A DNA stretch of 64,000 nucleotides from an uncultured archaeon (GTDB taxonomy: Archaea > Thermoplasmatota > Thermoplasmata > Thermoplasmatales > Thermoplasmataceae): the NCBI GenBank assembly GCA_000965745.1, contig CP009479.1, positions 444,457 through 508,456 of the forward strand. Reading direction: 5' to 3'. The translations under genes and the position numbers were made by a program. The notes under the pieces are model-generated. The model saw nothing but the letters and a program-made list of their open reading frames with translations, had not been told where the DNA came from and ran no database searches. This document shows positions 17,723 to 26,551 of the stretch, piece by piece. Numbering within the stretch: position 1 is the stretch's first letter; each line of letters opens with the position of its first letter.

Positions 17723-19744
17723 GTGGACCCGATCATCAATGGAACTGGGGATGACAGGATTTCGCTGTGGTACCTCAGAAACGGGAAGATAATAAAGAGA
17801 AGGTACTGCAACAGGACCTGGGTATTCGTCTCCGGCGATCCCTTTGATCTTGATTTTCTCGCCAGGCAGCTTGATGTTTCCGATTTTGGGTACAACTGGT
17901 CGTCCAGAAGCGATGTTTATGGCAGCATGGACGGCATAGAGATCGCCGTAAACCCGTCACGGACGAAAGATCTTATCAGATCCGTCGAACGTATTGGGCT
18001 CAACAGGAAGTTCAGGGTTTTCAACGGCGACCTTGATCCTGTTATGCGGTTCATGACCGAGAATGGTCTGGAATTTTTCCATCTTGATTCCCCCTATGAC
18101 CATGACCCTCCTGTGGAAAGCCTTCTGGTTGGCGGGAAGGTGAGGGGACGCGATATAGCGGGAGTAACCATGGACGGGGAATCATACCTGCCGGAGAGGA
18201 TGGTCCTCATGGATCTTGAAGAGAGAATCAGTGATAGCCCGATGATCATTTATGACAACAGCTACGAGGCTTTCAAGCTCATTTTGTACAAAATGAGAGA
18301 TCTGGGTCTGAAAATACCCCGGGTGCGGACACGTACTGGATCAACGTACCAGTCATACGGGCAGATGCATTACAAAAGCCCTACAGTGCATCTATCAGGA
18401 AAAATATGCATTCCGTCCGATTCGTTCATTTACGCAGAAGCGGGCCTCCCTGGAATTTATGAGATCTCCAGAACCTCTTCCCTCCCTCCTGCAACAGCAG
18501 CGATGGTGACTCCTGGAACAGCTGTATCGACAATGGAAGAGACTGTTGCAGTAAAAAATGGAGTGCTCGTACCGCTTTACAAGGACGATCATGAGCTGGA
18601 GAAGAGCGTTGAAGAGCTGTCACTTACAGACAGAGGGGGAATCGCCCTTCAGCCGGAGCCCGGCCTTTACGAGGATGTGTATGAGATCGATTTTTCTTCC
18701 ATGTACCCAAGCATAATAGTGCGCTACAATCTTTCCCCGGAAACCATAGGAAAAACCCATGGTTATGTAGTTCCAGATACGCCCTACAGGGTCAATACTG
18801 AAAAAACAGGCTTTCTTTCACAGGCCCTGGGAAATCTTCTCGAGAAGAGGCTTTTCTACAAGTCAATAAAGTGGGAGGATGAAGTTTACAGAAGCAGGGA
18901 TACTTCCCTGAAGTGGATGCTGCTGACATCCTTCGGATATACAGGCTACAAGAATGCAAAATTCGGCAAGATAGAGGCCCATGAGAGCATAACGTCCATC
19001 GGCAGGTCTGTTCTGTCAAAGGCCATGAAGCTGGCGGAAAGCATGGGCTTCAGCGTGATACATGGAATTGTGGACTCCCTCTGGATCAAGGGGGATGGTG
19101 ATGTTGAGGAACTCATGAGGCGCATAAAGCAGGATACGAAGATAGACATAGTCCTTGACGGGCATTACAGGTGGATTGTATTCCTGCCAGCTAGATCCGG
19201 CCTCGGATCGCTCAACAGGTACATAGGCATGAGGATGGATGGGGCGTACAAGATAAGGGGCATTGAGCTGAGAAGAAAGGATGTGCCTGAGATCTCAAGA
19301 AAATTCCAGCTTGAGGCCCTGAAGATCTTTGAAGGCTGCGAGAGTGTTTCTGACATTGGGAGCAAGTATTTGGAACTGCAGAGCCTTGAAAACAGGTACC
19401 TGAAGACTATGCATGAATTCCCCAGAGAATATTTTTGCATTAACATGAAGATAACCAGGAGGCCGGAGGACTACAAAGTGAGGAATATGCAGAAGATTGC
19501 ACTGGAAGACCTTCGCAGGCAGGGCATAGAGGTGAGCCCTGGAGAGCGCATACCCATGGTCGTAACTGACAGGAAGCGTGGAATCATCGATATGGAGGGC
19601 AATTATGAGGGCATTGATGCGGATTTTTACAGGCATCATCTGTACCGGGCATTCGAATGCTTTGACTTCCTCGTGTCCCGGGGAATGTCGGAAAGAAAGA
19701 ACAGGGTGAGAAAACTCACAGACCCATTATTCCAGTCCGCATGA
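17723..19744 (+). CDS. Divergent family B DNA polymerase (PolB2-like)
   Basis: The 673-residue protein contains the family B palm. Motif A is EIDFSSMYPSII with its catalytic Asp at residue 323. Motif B is degenerate (KWMLLTSFGYTGYK from Lys397; the usual NS before YG is TS, and Tyr is Phe). Motif C, normally YGDTDS, reads HGIVDS at 447-452, so the first Asp is Ile and only Asp451, the metal-binding one in the family, remains. An ExoII-like stretch IIYDNSYEAFK lacks the Asp of FD, so proofreading is probably absent. These changes and the short length fit PolB2, a group once predicted inactive but with lesion-tolerance activity reported for Sulfolobus Dpo2. The start is GTG with GAGGAT upstream, 7 bases after the small gene. 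Confidence 0.85.
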   Translation: MDPIINGTGDDRISLWYLRNGKIIKRRYCNRTWVFVSGDPFDLDFLARQLDVSDFGYNWSSRSDVYGSMDGIEIAVNPSRTKDLIRSVERIGLNRKFRVFNGDLDPVMRFMTENGLEFFHLDSPYDHDPPVESLLVGGKVRGRDIAGVTMDGESYLPERMVLMDLEERISDSPMIIYDNSYEAFKLILYKMRDLGLKIPRVRTRTGSTYQSYGQMHYKSPTVHLSGKICIPSDSFIYAEAGLPGIYEISRTSSLPPATAAMVTPGTAVSTMEETVAVKNGVLVPLYKDDHELEKSVEELSLTDRGGIALQPEPGLYEDVYEIDFSSMYPSIIVRYNLSPETIGKTHGYVVPDTPYRVNTEKTGFLSQALGNLLEKRLFYKSIKWEDEVYRSRDTSLKWMLLTSFGYTGYKNAKFGKIEAHESITSIGRSVLSKAMKLAESMGFSVIHGIVDSLWIKGDGDVEELMRRIKQDTKIDIVLDGHYRWIVFLPARSGLGSLNRYIGMRMDGAYKIRGIELRRKDVPEISRKFQLEALKIFEGCESVSDIGSKYLELQSLENRYLKTMHEFPREYFCINMKITRRPEDYKVRNMQKIALEDLRRQGIEVSPGERIPMVVTDRKRGIIDMEGNYEGIDADFYRHHLYRAFECFDFLVSRGMSERKNRVRKLTDPLFQSA

Positions 19745-19753
19745 GTGCCGGAG

Positions 19754-20908
19754 CTAGGCGATCTGGCCGAGCATAAGCTCTATCTTCTCACTCAATACAG
19801 CCACGGGGACGTCGCTAATGCTGATCACCTTCCGTACGCCTTTCTTGTCTCCACCGCTCACCGTTTTGCTGTCCAGGAATCCTACCACTTCAAGTTTCTT
19901 GAGTATCCTGTAAATGTCCTTGCGGTCCATCCCTTCCATGCTGTACTGCTCGGCGAACGCAGGGGCGTTTTCAACAAGGCAGTCGAGCTGGGTCTCCGTG
20001 GCATTCTTAAGGCAGCTGCATACCGTGAGGAGAAGAACAAGTTCTTCCTTTTCAAGTTCGCCAAGCTTGCTTTCCGTTACATACGGGTTTATGAGCGATT
20101 TTGCAGCCCTTATGTCTTCCCCCTCTATGGTATCAGAGGATCTGTAGTCTGCAATGTGTGATGCCTTCTGCAGAAGTTCAATCGCAACACGTGCACTTCC
20201 GAAGTGTTCTGCAATTTCAGAAATATAGTCGAGTATTGAAGGCGTGTAGGCCGAATCTTCCAGTGACACCTTGCACCTGTCATCTATAATCCCGTACAAT
20301 TCATCACGCGTGTATTTGCTGAACTCAAGGGCAGAGAATACGCCGAGGGATTTTCTGTCCCTTTCCGTAAAATAGATAGTGGGGTTGTCAATAGATACAA
20401 GTATGGTTGACATCCCTGTCTCGTAGATCTCGTTGGACCTGAAAAGGTTGTAGAATCCGTCAGGGTCCCTTCTTGCTATGTTTGAGGCCTCATCAATAAC
20501 AAGGACAAGCGATGTACCCCTCTTCTTCATTATTGTGTTAATGGCCCCGAAAATCTGGTTATAAGACGCAGCACGGCTCGGAAAGACCTTCCCCAGCTTG
20601 TTTATGACATCGCTGAGAAGAGTGCGGATATTGCCGAAGGACAGTGCGTTTTCATAAATTATGGTGGGAGATTTTTCTTCCCTCAGCAGAAGCTTGATTG
20701 TCGCTGTTTTTCCGGTGCCTGAGGCACCATATATCACAAGGTTTGGGAAAATACCATTTCTCACCGGCTGGAGTACGATCTCCCTTATCTTCTTGAGCTG
20801 CTGCTCCCTGAACCTGAGCCGTTCCGGGACATAAGCGAAATCTAGCGGGTCTGGATTCTTAATTATCAACTTGCCTGTGATATTGTTTCTAGTATATTTA
20901 GGTACCAC
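19754..20908 (-). CDS. Orc1/Cdc6-type AAA+ ATPase
   Basis: Archaeal Orc1/Cdc6 proteins bind origins and load the replicative helicase; some paralogues act as DNA-damage regulators. Walker A is YGASGTGKTAT (about residues 60-70), Walker B is LVLVIDEAS (Asp139-Glu140), sensor 1 lies in TILVSIDNPT, and sensor 2 is the ARVAIELLQKA helix. The last 100 residues form the winged-helix domain (KDIYRILKKLEVVGFLDSKT). The start is GTG, only 2 bases after the DsrE-like gene, so they form an operon. It converges on the PolB2-like gene with 9 bases between them. Whether it is the main initiator or a paralogue cannot be told from this window, and no origin repeats were found beside it. Confidence 0.93.
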   Translation of the reverse strand: MVPKYTRNNITGKLIIKNPDPLDFAYVPERLRFREQQLKKIREIVLQPVRNGIFPNLVIYGASGTGKTATIKLLLREEKSPTIIYENALSFGNIRTLLSDVINKLGKVFPSRAASYNQIFGAINTIMKKRGTSLVLVIDEASNIARRDPDGFYNLFRSNEIYETGMSTILVSIDNPTIYFTERDRKSLGVFSALEFSKYTRDELYGIIDDRCKVSLEDSAYTPSILDYISEIAEHFGSARVAIELLQKASHIADYRSSDTIEGEDIRAAKSLINPYVTESKLGELEKEELVLLLTVCSCLKNATETQLDCLVENAPAFAEQYSMEGMDRKDIYRILKKLEVVGFLDSKTVSGGDKKGVRKVISISDVPVAVLSEKIELMLGQIA

Positions 20909-20910
20909 GA

Positions 20911-21255
20911 TCAGAAGGACACAACACTATATCCGCTGTTGATGAACCCAGGAATGGTGTCGCTCACGTTCTCAAGCTTTACTCCCAATTTTGCGATTCC
21001 CTCCGACAGGTCGTTTGCGGCGGCATACCCGTTGCATGCGATAGATGTAACATTATGCTCAACAAGCTTGCTGTAAAGGTCCCTGACTTCCTGGTCATCA
21101 CCTGCAATGGCTTTCTCGCTTGGCCCGAAGAAAACTACTTTCACGTCTTCGAGATTATTCTTCCTGGCGGAATTCATTGCAAATCTCATGCCCACGAGCA
21201 GTTTGTCCCTGTTTTCAAGCCCAGATGTTATAAGTACAAGCATTTTTCCAGTCAT
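20911..21255 (-). CDS. DsrE/DsrF-like small protein
   Basis: This 114-residue alpha/beta protein has the DsrE-fold pattern: first strand MLVLITSGLENRDKLLVGMRFAMNSAR, second DVKVVFFGPSEKAI, and a late VTSIACNGYAA carrying the single Cys at the position used in sulfur-relay DsrE proteins. It may handle sulfane sulfur or act as a small regulatory subunit; the activity is not established. A paralogue at 46249-46590 shares the D-V-K-V-x-x-x-GPSEK segment and the Gly-Tyr near the C-terminus. It is co-transcribed with the Orc1 gene. A TATA-like AGAATTATT about 26 bases upstream suggests a leaderless message. Confidence 0.75.
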   Translation of the reverse strand: MTGKMLVLITSGLENRDKLLVGMRFAMNSARKNNLEDVKVVFFGPSEKAIAGDDQEVRDLYSKLVEHNVTSIACNGYAAANDLSEGIAKLGVKLENVSDTIPGFINSGYSVVSF

Positions 21256-21512
21256 GCTTTCAGGAAGGCGTGGATCAAAATAATTCTTTCTAACCCTGCT
21301 GTTAACAAACGAGCGATTCAGGGAAAAGGGAACAATACGGTCCCTAGTTGGAATCGTGTACTGCGCCTTCCCAGATCGAGTGATATTCGGCGATCAAACA
21401 GCCTTATACCTCAATTCAATATCACACATATATACTAGTTTACAGAAATACGGAATGACCTAATTATTAAGTGATTGCAAAAATTTAAAAACATAAACTG
21501 TGAGGAATGACT

Positions 21513-21523
21513 TTTATAAAATA
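21513..21523 (+). promoter_or_regulatory. Box A promoter for the DUF981-like gene
   Basis: TTTATAAAATA predicts transcription from about 21544. A GGTGA ribosome-binding motif directly before the poly-A stretch precedes the ATG at 21553. The rest of 21256-21507 shows no gene. Confidence 0.6.
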
Positions 21524-21552
21524 TAGTGTGATTAAATCCTTGGTGAAAAAAA

Positions 21553-22170
21553 ATGCCGTTCGTTGATGATCTCGCCGTAGAGTTGTTCGTGCTGTCTCTA
21601 GTAGGGGTCGTTTCGCTCTACATGACCGGGATGGCTTATGTAGAATACAGAAAAAATGGTGTAAAAAACGTAGAAAAAGTCCTGAGACCTGGTGCATTTC
21701 CTTTAGGTATGCTGGGTTTATTCATACTGGTAATGGGGTACTATGGTGAGATGGTTTGGCCACTGCCTGGAAGTTACAACATACTGTTTGGGGATCCCTT
21801 TATACTGATGGGAATTGTGATAACCTCACTGGCTGTCTCACTCGCTTTAAAACAGAAACTCCAGTTTGTCGGAATAGTTGCTGCTTTCTCCGGGTTAATT
21901 TCAGTTTACTACGGGTATCACGCCTATATTCAGGGAATGACGTCCGAGCCGCTTGCAATGTTTGGAATGTATCTCGCCTTCGGCCTTACAGGAATATTCA
22001 CATTCCCGGCCACACTGATTTATGACAAGTTCCCTGAGAAGGGTGGAAAGCCTTCAAATCTGTGGACAATTATACTGATAATATTCTGGATAGGCCTGAT
22101 AGTTTCAGCAGTACTTGCAGCCTACACAGCACTCAATGCAGTGCCGCAGCACCTGCTCAAACCGCCATAA
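21553..22170 (+). CDS. Six-helix membrane protein, DUF981-like
   Basis: The 205-residue protein has about six transmembrane segments alternating with short loops; the end is AVPQHLLKPP. Features such as YMTGMAYVEYRK, MGYYGEMVWPLPGSYNILFGDP and GIFTFPATLIYDKFP match the archaeal DUF981 membrane family as I recall it. Conserved Glu and Asp residues inside or beside helices could bind ions or protons, but the function is unknown. It is a single gene with a clear promoter and a hairpin terminator. Confidence 0.75.
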   Translation: MPFVDDLAVELFVLSLVGVVSLYMTGMAYVEYRKNGVKNVEKVLRPGAFPLGMLGLFILVMGYYGEMVWPLPGSYNILFGDPFILMGIVITSLAVSLALKQKLQFVGIVAAFSGLISVYYGYHAYIQGMTSEPLAMFGMYLAFGLTGIFTFPATLIYDKFPEKGGKPSNLWTIILIIFWIGLIVSAVLAAYTALNAVPQHLLKPP

Positions 22171-22174
22171 TATT

Positions 22175-22199
22175 GGAGGGTTTCCCTCTTTTATTTTTC
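22175..22199 (+). terminator. Hairpin plus T-run after the DUF981-like gene
   Basis: GAGGG-TTT-CCCTC (22176-22188) forms a small stem and is followed by TTTTATTTTTC. It lies 5 bases after the stop codon of the preceding gene. Confidence 0.5.
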
Positions 22200-22314
22200 T
22201 TTATAACACCGTTCGCCAACCGTCTCGAATATTTTTGATTCTTCGGGAATTAACCGGAAAGAATGATGTTAAAGCGCAAAATATAAGAAAAATGTTGAAA
22301 AATTGGTTTGGGCC

Positions 22315-23994
22315 CTATGCCCTAGCGAGTGCGGCCTGAGATGTTATCTCTTTCTTGTTTTCGAGGCCGTATTCCTTGACTTTGTCTACATCGACCCCGC
22401 GCTTCCTCGCGATTTTCTCTACAGTTCTAAGCATTAATCCCCCACCAAAGGAGATAATGCCTCCTGTTCCGAGCTTCACAACCATGTTGCCTCTCGCGTC
22501 CCTGTAACCGTTTCTCTTTGCCATCTTTGCCAGATGCCTGTAAGACGCGTAGTATACCGCGAGCATGCTCTCGGTGAGCATTTCCCTGTTTAGCTCTCTC
22601 GACTTGATCCTTCCGAGTGGGACGTTAAGGAGAGGAGTTGCAGTGAATTCGAACGCCCTGCCTTCGACATAAGAGTTGCTCAACCGGTTTATCATTGCTA
22701 CTGTGTCCCAGTTGTCCTCGTCAGTCTCTCCTGCCTGCCCAACCTGCAGAGTGAAAGCAGGCCTCCAGTAATTCTTGGTCTCGACTGCAACACCCTGCCA
22801 CACAATATCCTGCCATGAGCCGTCCGGCCCAATCTTGAGAGGAAGTGTCTTGTTGGGCATGTGCTGTTTCGCAAGAGAATCGCTGCCTGTTTCAATTCCG
22901 GTCTGGACTCCGATCCAGTTGTCCGGGCCACCTTTGAGAACCTTCGTCAGGTGCTCCATCATCTCTGGATAGCCTGCTGGTATGGAGATTCTCCCGTGTG
23001 TGGGGTTTGATGTTTTCACACCCTTTATGCCCATGACAGTCGAGAAGAGTTCTGAAAGGGCGTCCTCGTTTGGCGTGAACATGTTTCCATGCTTGTACCC
23101 CCATATTTCATCAGAGTGCAGCCACGCGTTGGTCTGTCCTGCCTTGAGGTTTATTTCAACCTCCTTGACTATGTTCTCTATGGGAACGTACCTGAGCGGC
23201 CTCAGGGTTACCTCACAAAAATCGCAGCCTACACCGCAACCCCTCATAACCTCAGTCATCCCTTTCATTGCCGGGTTGACGATTGGTGGCATTTCCTCAA
23301 GTTTTGGATAAGCGGCGAATGATACCCCTCTTGCGAGGAATTTCTCGTCTTTCTGCACTATTTTTCTGAATTTATCGTCGTAGGTCATGTAGCCGCTGTG
23401 GAAAAGCGACGGATCAATGCTGCCACTGACAATCTGGTCGAAAAGTATCGGGGCGATATCATCGGCTTCTCCCTGAAAAACGTAATCGATATTGTACTTG
23501 TCAATGGCGTCCCTCATTAATGTGAACTCCCAGACACCGGGTCCACCAACAACCAGTTTAGCCTTTTTCCCCCGCCTGACACTGTTTATCTTCTCCATCA
23601 GTAAGTCCCATTCTCTCCATACCCATGCATATAGCTCTCCGCCGAATAATGCATAGTAGGACATTGTTACTGGCCCAAGGCCAAGAGGGTCCATTGTGGA
23701 CACAGCAATTATCTCGGTATCGTCTGTTATGTGCTGTGCCAGGTACTCCTCCTGGATTACTGCAACGTCCTTTCTTTCAAACCTTGTCAGAAGAGAGGCC
23801 TCGAGCTTTCTTATGGAGTACGGCGCCAGGTCTACTCTTCCATCTGGCGCAGTTGGGGGTGCGGGACCTTTAAGAAAACGGTAGATGGGACCGGGTATCG
23901 CTCTTGACGGTGCGCAGGGCAAAAAGTCCAGTAATGGAAAATCTCTGTATTGGTATCCTAGAGTCGAGTCTGAAATCAATACATATTTTGTCAT
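22315..23994 (-). CDS. B12-binding-type radical SAM protein
   Basis: The N-terminal 200 residues look like a cobalamin-binding Rossmann domain (IIAVSTMDPLGLGPVTM, KLVVGGPGVWEF, VFQGEADDIAPILFD). The radical SAM domain has the CxxxCxxC cluster motif in RGCGVGCDFCEV, followed by WLHSDEIW. These enzymes use SAM and B12 for methylation or C-C bond chemistry. In thermoacidophilic archaea one such family (Grs) forms the cyclopentane rings of GDGT lipids, and this gene is a reasonable candidate on lineage and architecture only. The start at 23994 (MTKYVLISDSTLG) fits the domain; an in-frame ATG at 24036 would add 14 residues. Confidence 0.8.
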   Translation of the reverse strand: MTKYVLISDSTLGYQYRDFPLLDFLPCAPSRAIPGPIYRFLKGPAPPTAPDGRVDLAPYSIRKLEASLLTRFERKDVAVIQEEYLAQHITDDTEIIAVSTMDPLGLGPVTMSYYALFGGELYAWVWREWDLLMEKINSVRRGKKAKLVVGGPGVWEFTLMRDAIDKYNIDYVFQGEADDIAPILFDQIVSGSIDPSLFHSGYMTYDDKFRKIVQKDEKFLARGVSFAAYPKLEEMPPIVNPAMKGMTEVMRGCGVGCDFCEVTLRPLRYVPIENIVKEVEINLKAGQTNAWLHSDEIWGYKHGNMFTPNEDALSELFSTVMGIKGVKTSNPTHGRISIPAGYPEMMEHLTKVLKGGPDNWIGVQTGIETGSDSLAKQHMPNKTLPLKIGPDGSWQDIVWQGVAVETKNYWRPAFTLQVGQAGETDEDNWDTVAMINRLSNSYVEGRAFEFTATPLLNVPLGRIKSRELNREMLTESMLAVYYASYRHLAKMAKRNGYRDARGNMVVKLGTGGIISFGGGLMLRTVEKIARKRGVDVDKVKEYGLENKKEITSQAALARA

Positions 23995-24212
23995 AATACT
24001 CAGTCCGGTAGGATTAGTTAGAAACTTAACCTTCATAAAGATTTTGTTCGGGAGGCATATGAAATGTTCTTTGATACAAAGCTCCAGAGTCGATTCCAGT
24101 TTTCTTGCTCCAGAGATAAATACTCATGCTTTTCAATATGCCATGAGTTTACAGCACAATGAAAATAACTTCTATCCGGGAAAAGTTAACCATATACCCT
24201 GTCATAAAGACT

Positions 24213-25661
24213 TTACCATGTTATATCAAGTACCCCCGATGAGGCTTTTCGCATTCTTTCAATGCAATAATTCCTGAAAGCATGGCTGTTGTAGACTGCA
24301 AATGGCATGAATGATCCTTCAGGAAGGATCCCGGAGGTTATTCTGCGGCTCATGGTGTTGCTGAGTGCTGAAGACGTATCCTCGTTTGTCAGGCCCAGGC
24401 TTGCAAGCCTCTCCTGCCAGTTATGCATGTAAGTTTTGTAATTTAGGATGGTGTCCCATATCACAAATTTCTTCAGTTCATTCTTGTTGTAGCTGTCTCT
24501 GAATGAGGACAAGCCCAAGATCTTTGCCAGGTGGGAAACCGGGATGTATATTCTTTTTATTCCCCTGTGCCCCTTCACACCAATACCGATTTTCTCGAAC
24601 CTCTCAAAAAACTGGTGCAGCAGGTTATTGATCTCAGGGTATGTGGCCAGAGTATTGATCCTGTTCCACTCCATTGTGGTTATCCCGGTGATGTTCACAA
24701 TCTCCCGCATTGTCTCAACCAGAAATGTGTTTTCAGACTCGAACGTGGTTCTCATGACGCCAAGAAGGTACGAAGCCGACCTTTCAGGGGGCAATGCCTG
24801 CTTAGGGGCAAAGATTCCAATTGAGCCAATAAGAGCCACGAAAGAGAACTGTTCAGGGTACGAGTACAATATGTCAAGGATGCGGTTCTTCTTCGATTCT
24901 ATCGCTTCAACTATGATCTGGTTTGCTAGCTTGGTGGTGTTCTCGCTCTGGTCCAGCGTGAGATAGACTGTTCTCTCCTCAGGAAAGGTTGATGACTGGG
25001 TCCTTTCACTTTCCTTGAGAATCCCGAGTGCTTCCAGGAAAATAGCTTCCCTGGAAAGGTTCTCGTTTCTCCGCGTTATCATGTTTCCGAGGTGGCTTAT
25101 CCTTTTCCCTGATTCTATGTTGAGGCCACCCACTGCTGCCTGATAGACAAGCCTTTTGGAGGTGTCCAGTGACAGGCCCTGCGAATTAATCTGTTCCATG
25201 AACCTGTCAAGTTCCTGTGTGTCCAGCTTGATTAAAGGCTCTTTTACTGTGACTTCCTCAAAGAAAGCCTTCTGCGATGATTTGCCCGTGAGTTCCCTGA
25301 TCTTGTCCTCCAGATCCGTGTTCTCGCTTGAAGGCAGTGGGAGGATGAACACATCCTTTTCCAGGAGGCTGGTTGTTGCAGGGAGCTTGTCTTTTACCTC
25401 CTTCAGCAGATCCTGAGTGGTAAGAAAGATTACATACTTGAGTGAGGGGTAATTCAGGGCACCGAAAAATTCCGAGGGCCTGGGCTTCCTGCCCAGGAGC
25501 TTGATCCCTATGTCAGGCTCGGGCTGACCACTTATGGACGCGACAATATCCACCATCTCAGGTGACCTCATTTCCATGGACTCTTCTATGTTTTCAACCC
25601 CGTAGAAATTGAGCATGTTTGCCACAAGCCTTTTGGTGCTGTCCAGGGAATCCTTCAGCAT
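24213..25661 (-). CDS. Hypothetical protein, 482 residues
   Basis: I do not recognise a family. The protein is soluble, mostly helical, with no signal peptide or transmembrane segment. It has a Rossmann-like N-terminal stretch (LKYVIFLTTQDLLKEV, KDVFILPLPSSENTD) and a long helical C-terminal half. The segment VYQAAVGGLNIESGKRISHLGNMITRRNENLSREAIFLEAL could be a winged-helix or four-helix unit. No nucleotide-binding motif is seen. It lies upstream of the radical SAM gene on the same strand with a 176-base gap, and diverges from an acetyltransferase gene. Confidence 0.75.
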   Translation of the reverse strand: MLKDSLDSTKRLVANMLNFYGVENIEESMEMRSPEMVDIVASISGQPEPDIGIKLLGRKPRPSEFFGALNYPSLKYVIFLTTQDLLKEVKDKLPATTSLLEKDVFILPLPSSENTDLEDKIRELTGKSSQKAFFEEVTVKEPLIKLDTQELDRFMEQINSQGLSLDTSKRLVYQAAVGGLNIESGKRISHLGNMITRRNENLSREAIFLEALGILKESERTQSSTFPEERTVYLTLDQSENTTKLANQIIVEAIESKKNRILDILYSYPEQFSFVALIGSIGIFAPKQALPPERSASYLLGVMRTTFESENTFLVETMREIVNITGITTMEWNRINTLATYPEINNLLHQFFERFEKIGIGVKGHRGIKRIYIPVSHLAKILGLSSFRDSYNKNELKKFVIWDTILNYKTYMHNWQERLASLGLTNEDTSSALSNTMSRRITSGILPEGSFMPFAVYNSHAFRNYCIERMRKASSGVLDITW

Positions 25662-25850
25662 GCTTTCATATTTGAGGGTATGATTAATTCTTTTCGCCTA
25701 GTGCTGGAAAGCGATTTTCGTTGTGATTCCCTGCTGCCTGTTCATGAATTCCACGCCGGACCCTCATGCCCGGTGATGGGTGGCATATTCCTCGAATTTG
25801 ACTGGCACTCAAACAATCAAGTATTTTTACCTTGCAGCATATCCGGCATA

Positions 25851-26543
25851 ATGATCTTCAGGGAGGCCACCAGGGAGGACTGGCCCGCCATAAGTGATAT
25901 ATCGAGAAGATCAGGCTATGAAGATTACATAAACCGCCTGGGGCCCTCATACCTGGATGAGGGAACCGTCCTGATAGCTGAGGATGGCGTTCCTGTTGGA
26001 TTCTCCAAGGTTGAGATGATGGCAGACGGTGCCACCTGGCTAAGCGGCCTGCGTGTGGATCCGGACCACTGGAGAAGAGGCATAGGATCTCAGCTTACCC
26101 GGAATGGGGTGGACATATCGAGGCGGATGGGTGCGTACGCCGCAAGAATGCTTGTGGAAGCGTCAAACTACAGGTCACGTGCACTTTCTGAGAAGATGCT
26201 TTTCAGGGAAGCCGAATCGTGCAGGTTCTATGAGCAGGGCGTTGATCTGGACGGATATTCCGAAGCCAGATTCAAAGATTCAACGTATGTTGCAGCAGGA
26301 TGGAAGTTCATGCGTGCAGATAGGGCGCCCGATATTCCCGGCCGGTTCTTTTCAAATGGGCCAAACCTTGTTTTTGCAGCCGATGACGGCAGGTCCTTTC
26401 ATGTCCTTTCTTCCGGGGAGCCCGTCAAGCCTGCGGATGAGGGGATGACCATATGCAGTTCCGGGATTCGGGAAGACCTGTTTGCGCGGTTGAGGAGAAT
26501 GGAGGATTTTCCCTCCGCAATAGTTTATGAAATGATTCTCTGA
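25851..26543 (+). CDS. GNAT-family N-acetyltransferase
   Basis: The fold starts MIFREATREDWPAISDISRRSG. The acetyl-CoA loop is seen as LRVDPDHWRRGIGSQLTRNG, followed by the NYRSRALSEKMLF helix typical of GNAT enzymes that modify amino groups. The C-terminal 90 residues form an extra domain, as in two-domain archaeal GNATs. The frame is open from 25680, but AGTATTTTTACC at about 25820-25831 lies about 26 bases before the ATG at 25851, so a leaderless start there is chosen. The substrate is unknown. Confidence 0.85.
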   Translation: MIFREATREDWPAISDISRRSGYEDYINRLGPSYLDEGTVLIAEDGVPVGFSKVEMMADGATWLSGLRVDPDHWRRGIGSQLTRNGVDISRRMGAYAARMLVEASNYRSRALSEKMLFREAESCRFYEQGVDLDGYSEARFKDSTYVAAGWKFMRADRAPDIPGRFFSNGPNLVFAADDGRSFHVLSSGEPVKPADEGMTICSSGIREDLFARLRRMEDFPSAIVYEMIL

Positions 26544-26551
26544 TTCTGCCC

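Noticed and set aside
19745-19753. Replication origin beside the Orc1 gene
   Set aside because: Origin recognition boxes were not seen. The gene's 5' side is a 2-base junction with the DsrE gene and the 3' side only a 9-base gap.
24037-24212. Extra gene between the radical SAM gene and the 482-residue gene
   Set aside because: Frames are short and lack a promoter or ribosome-binding site; the region is an AT-rich leader.
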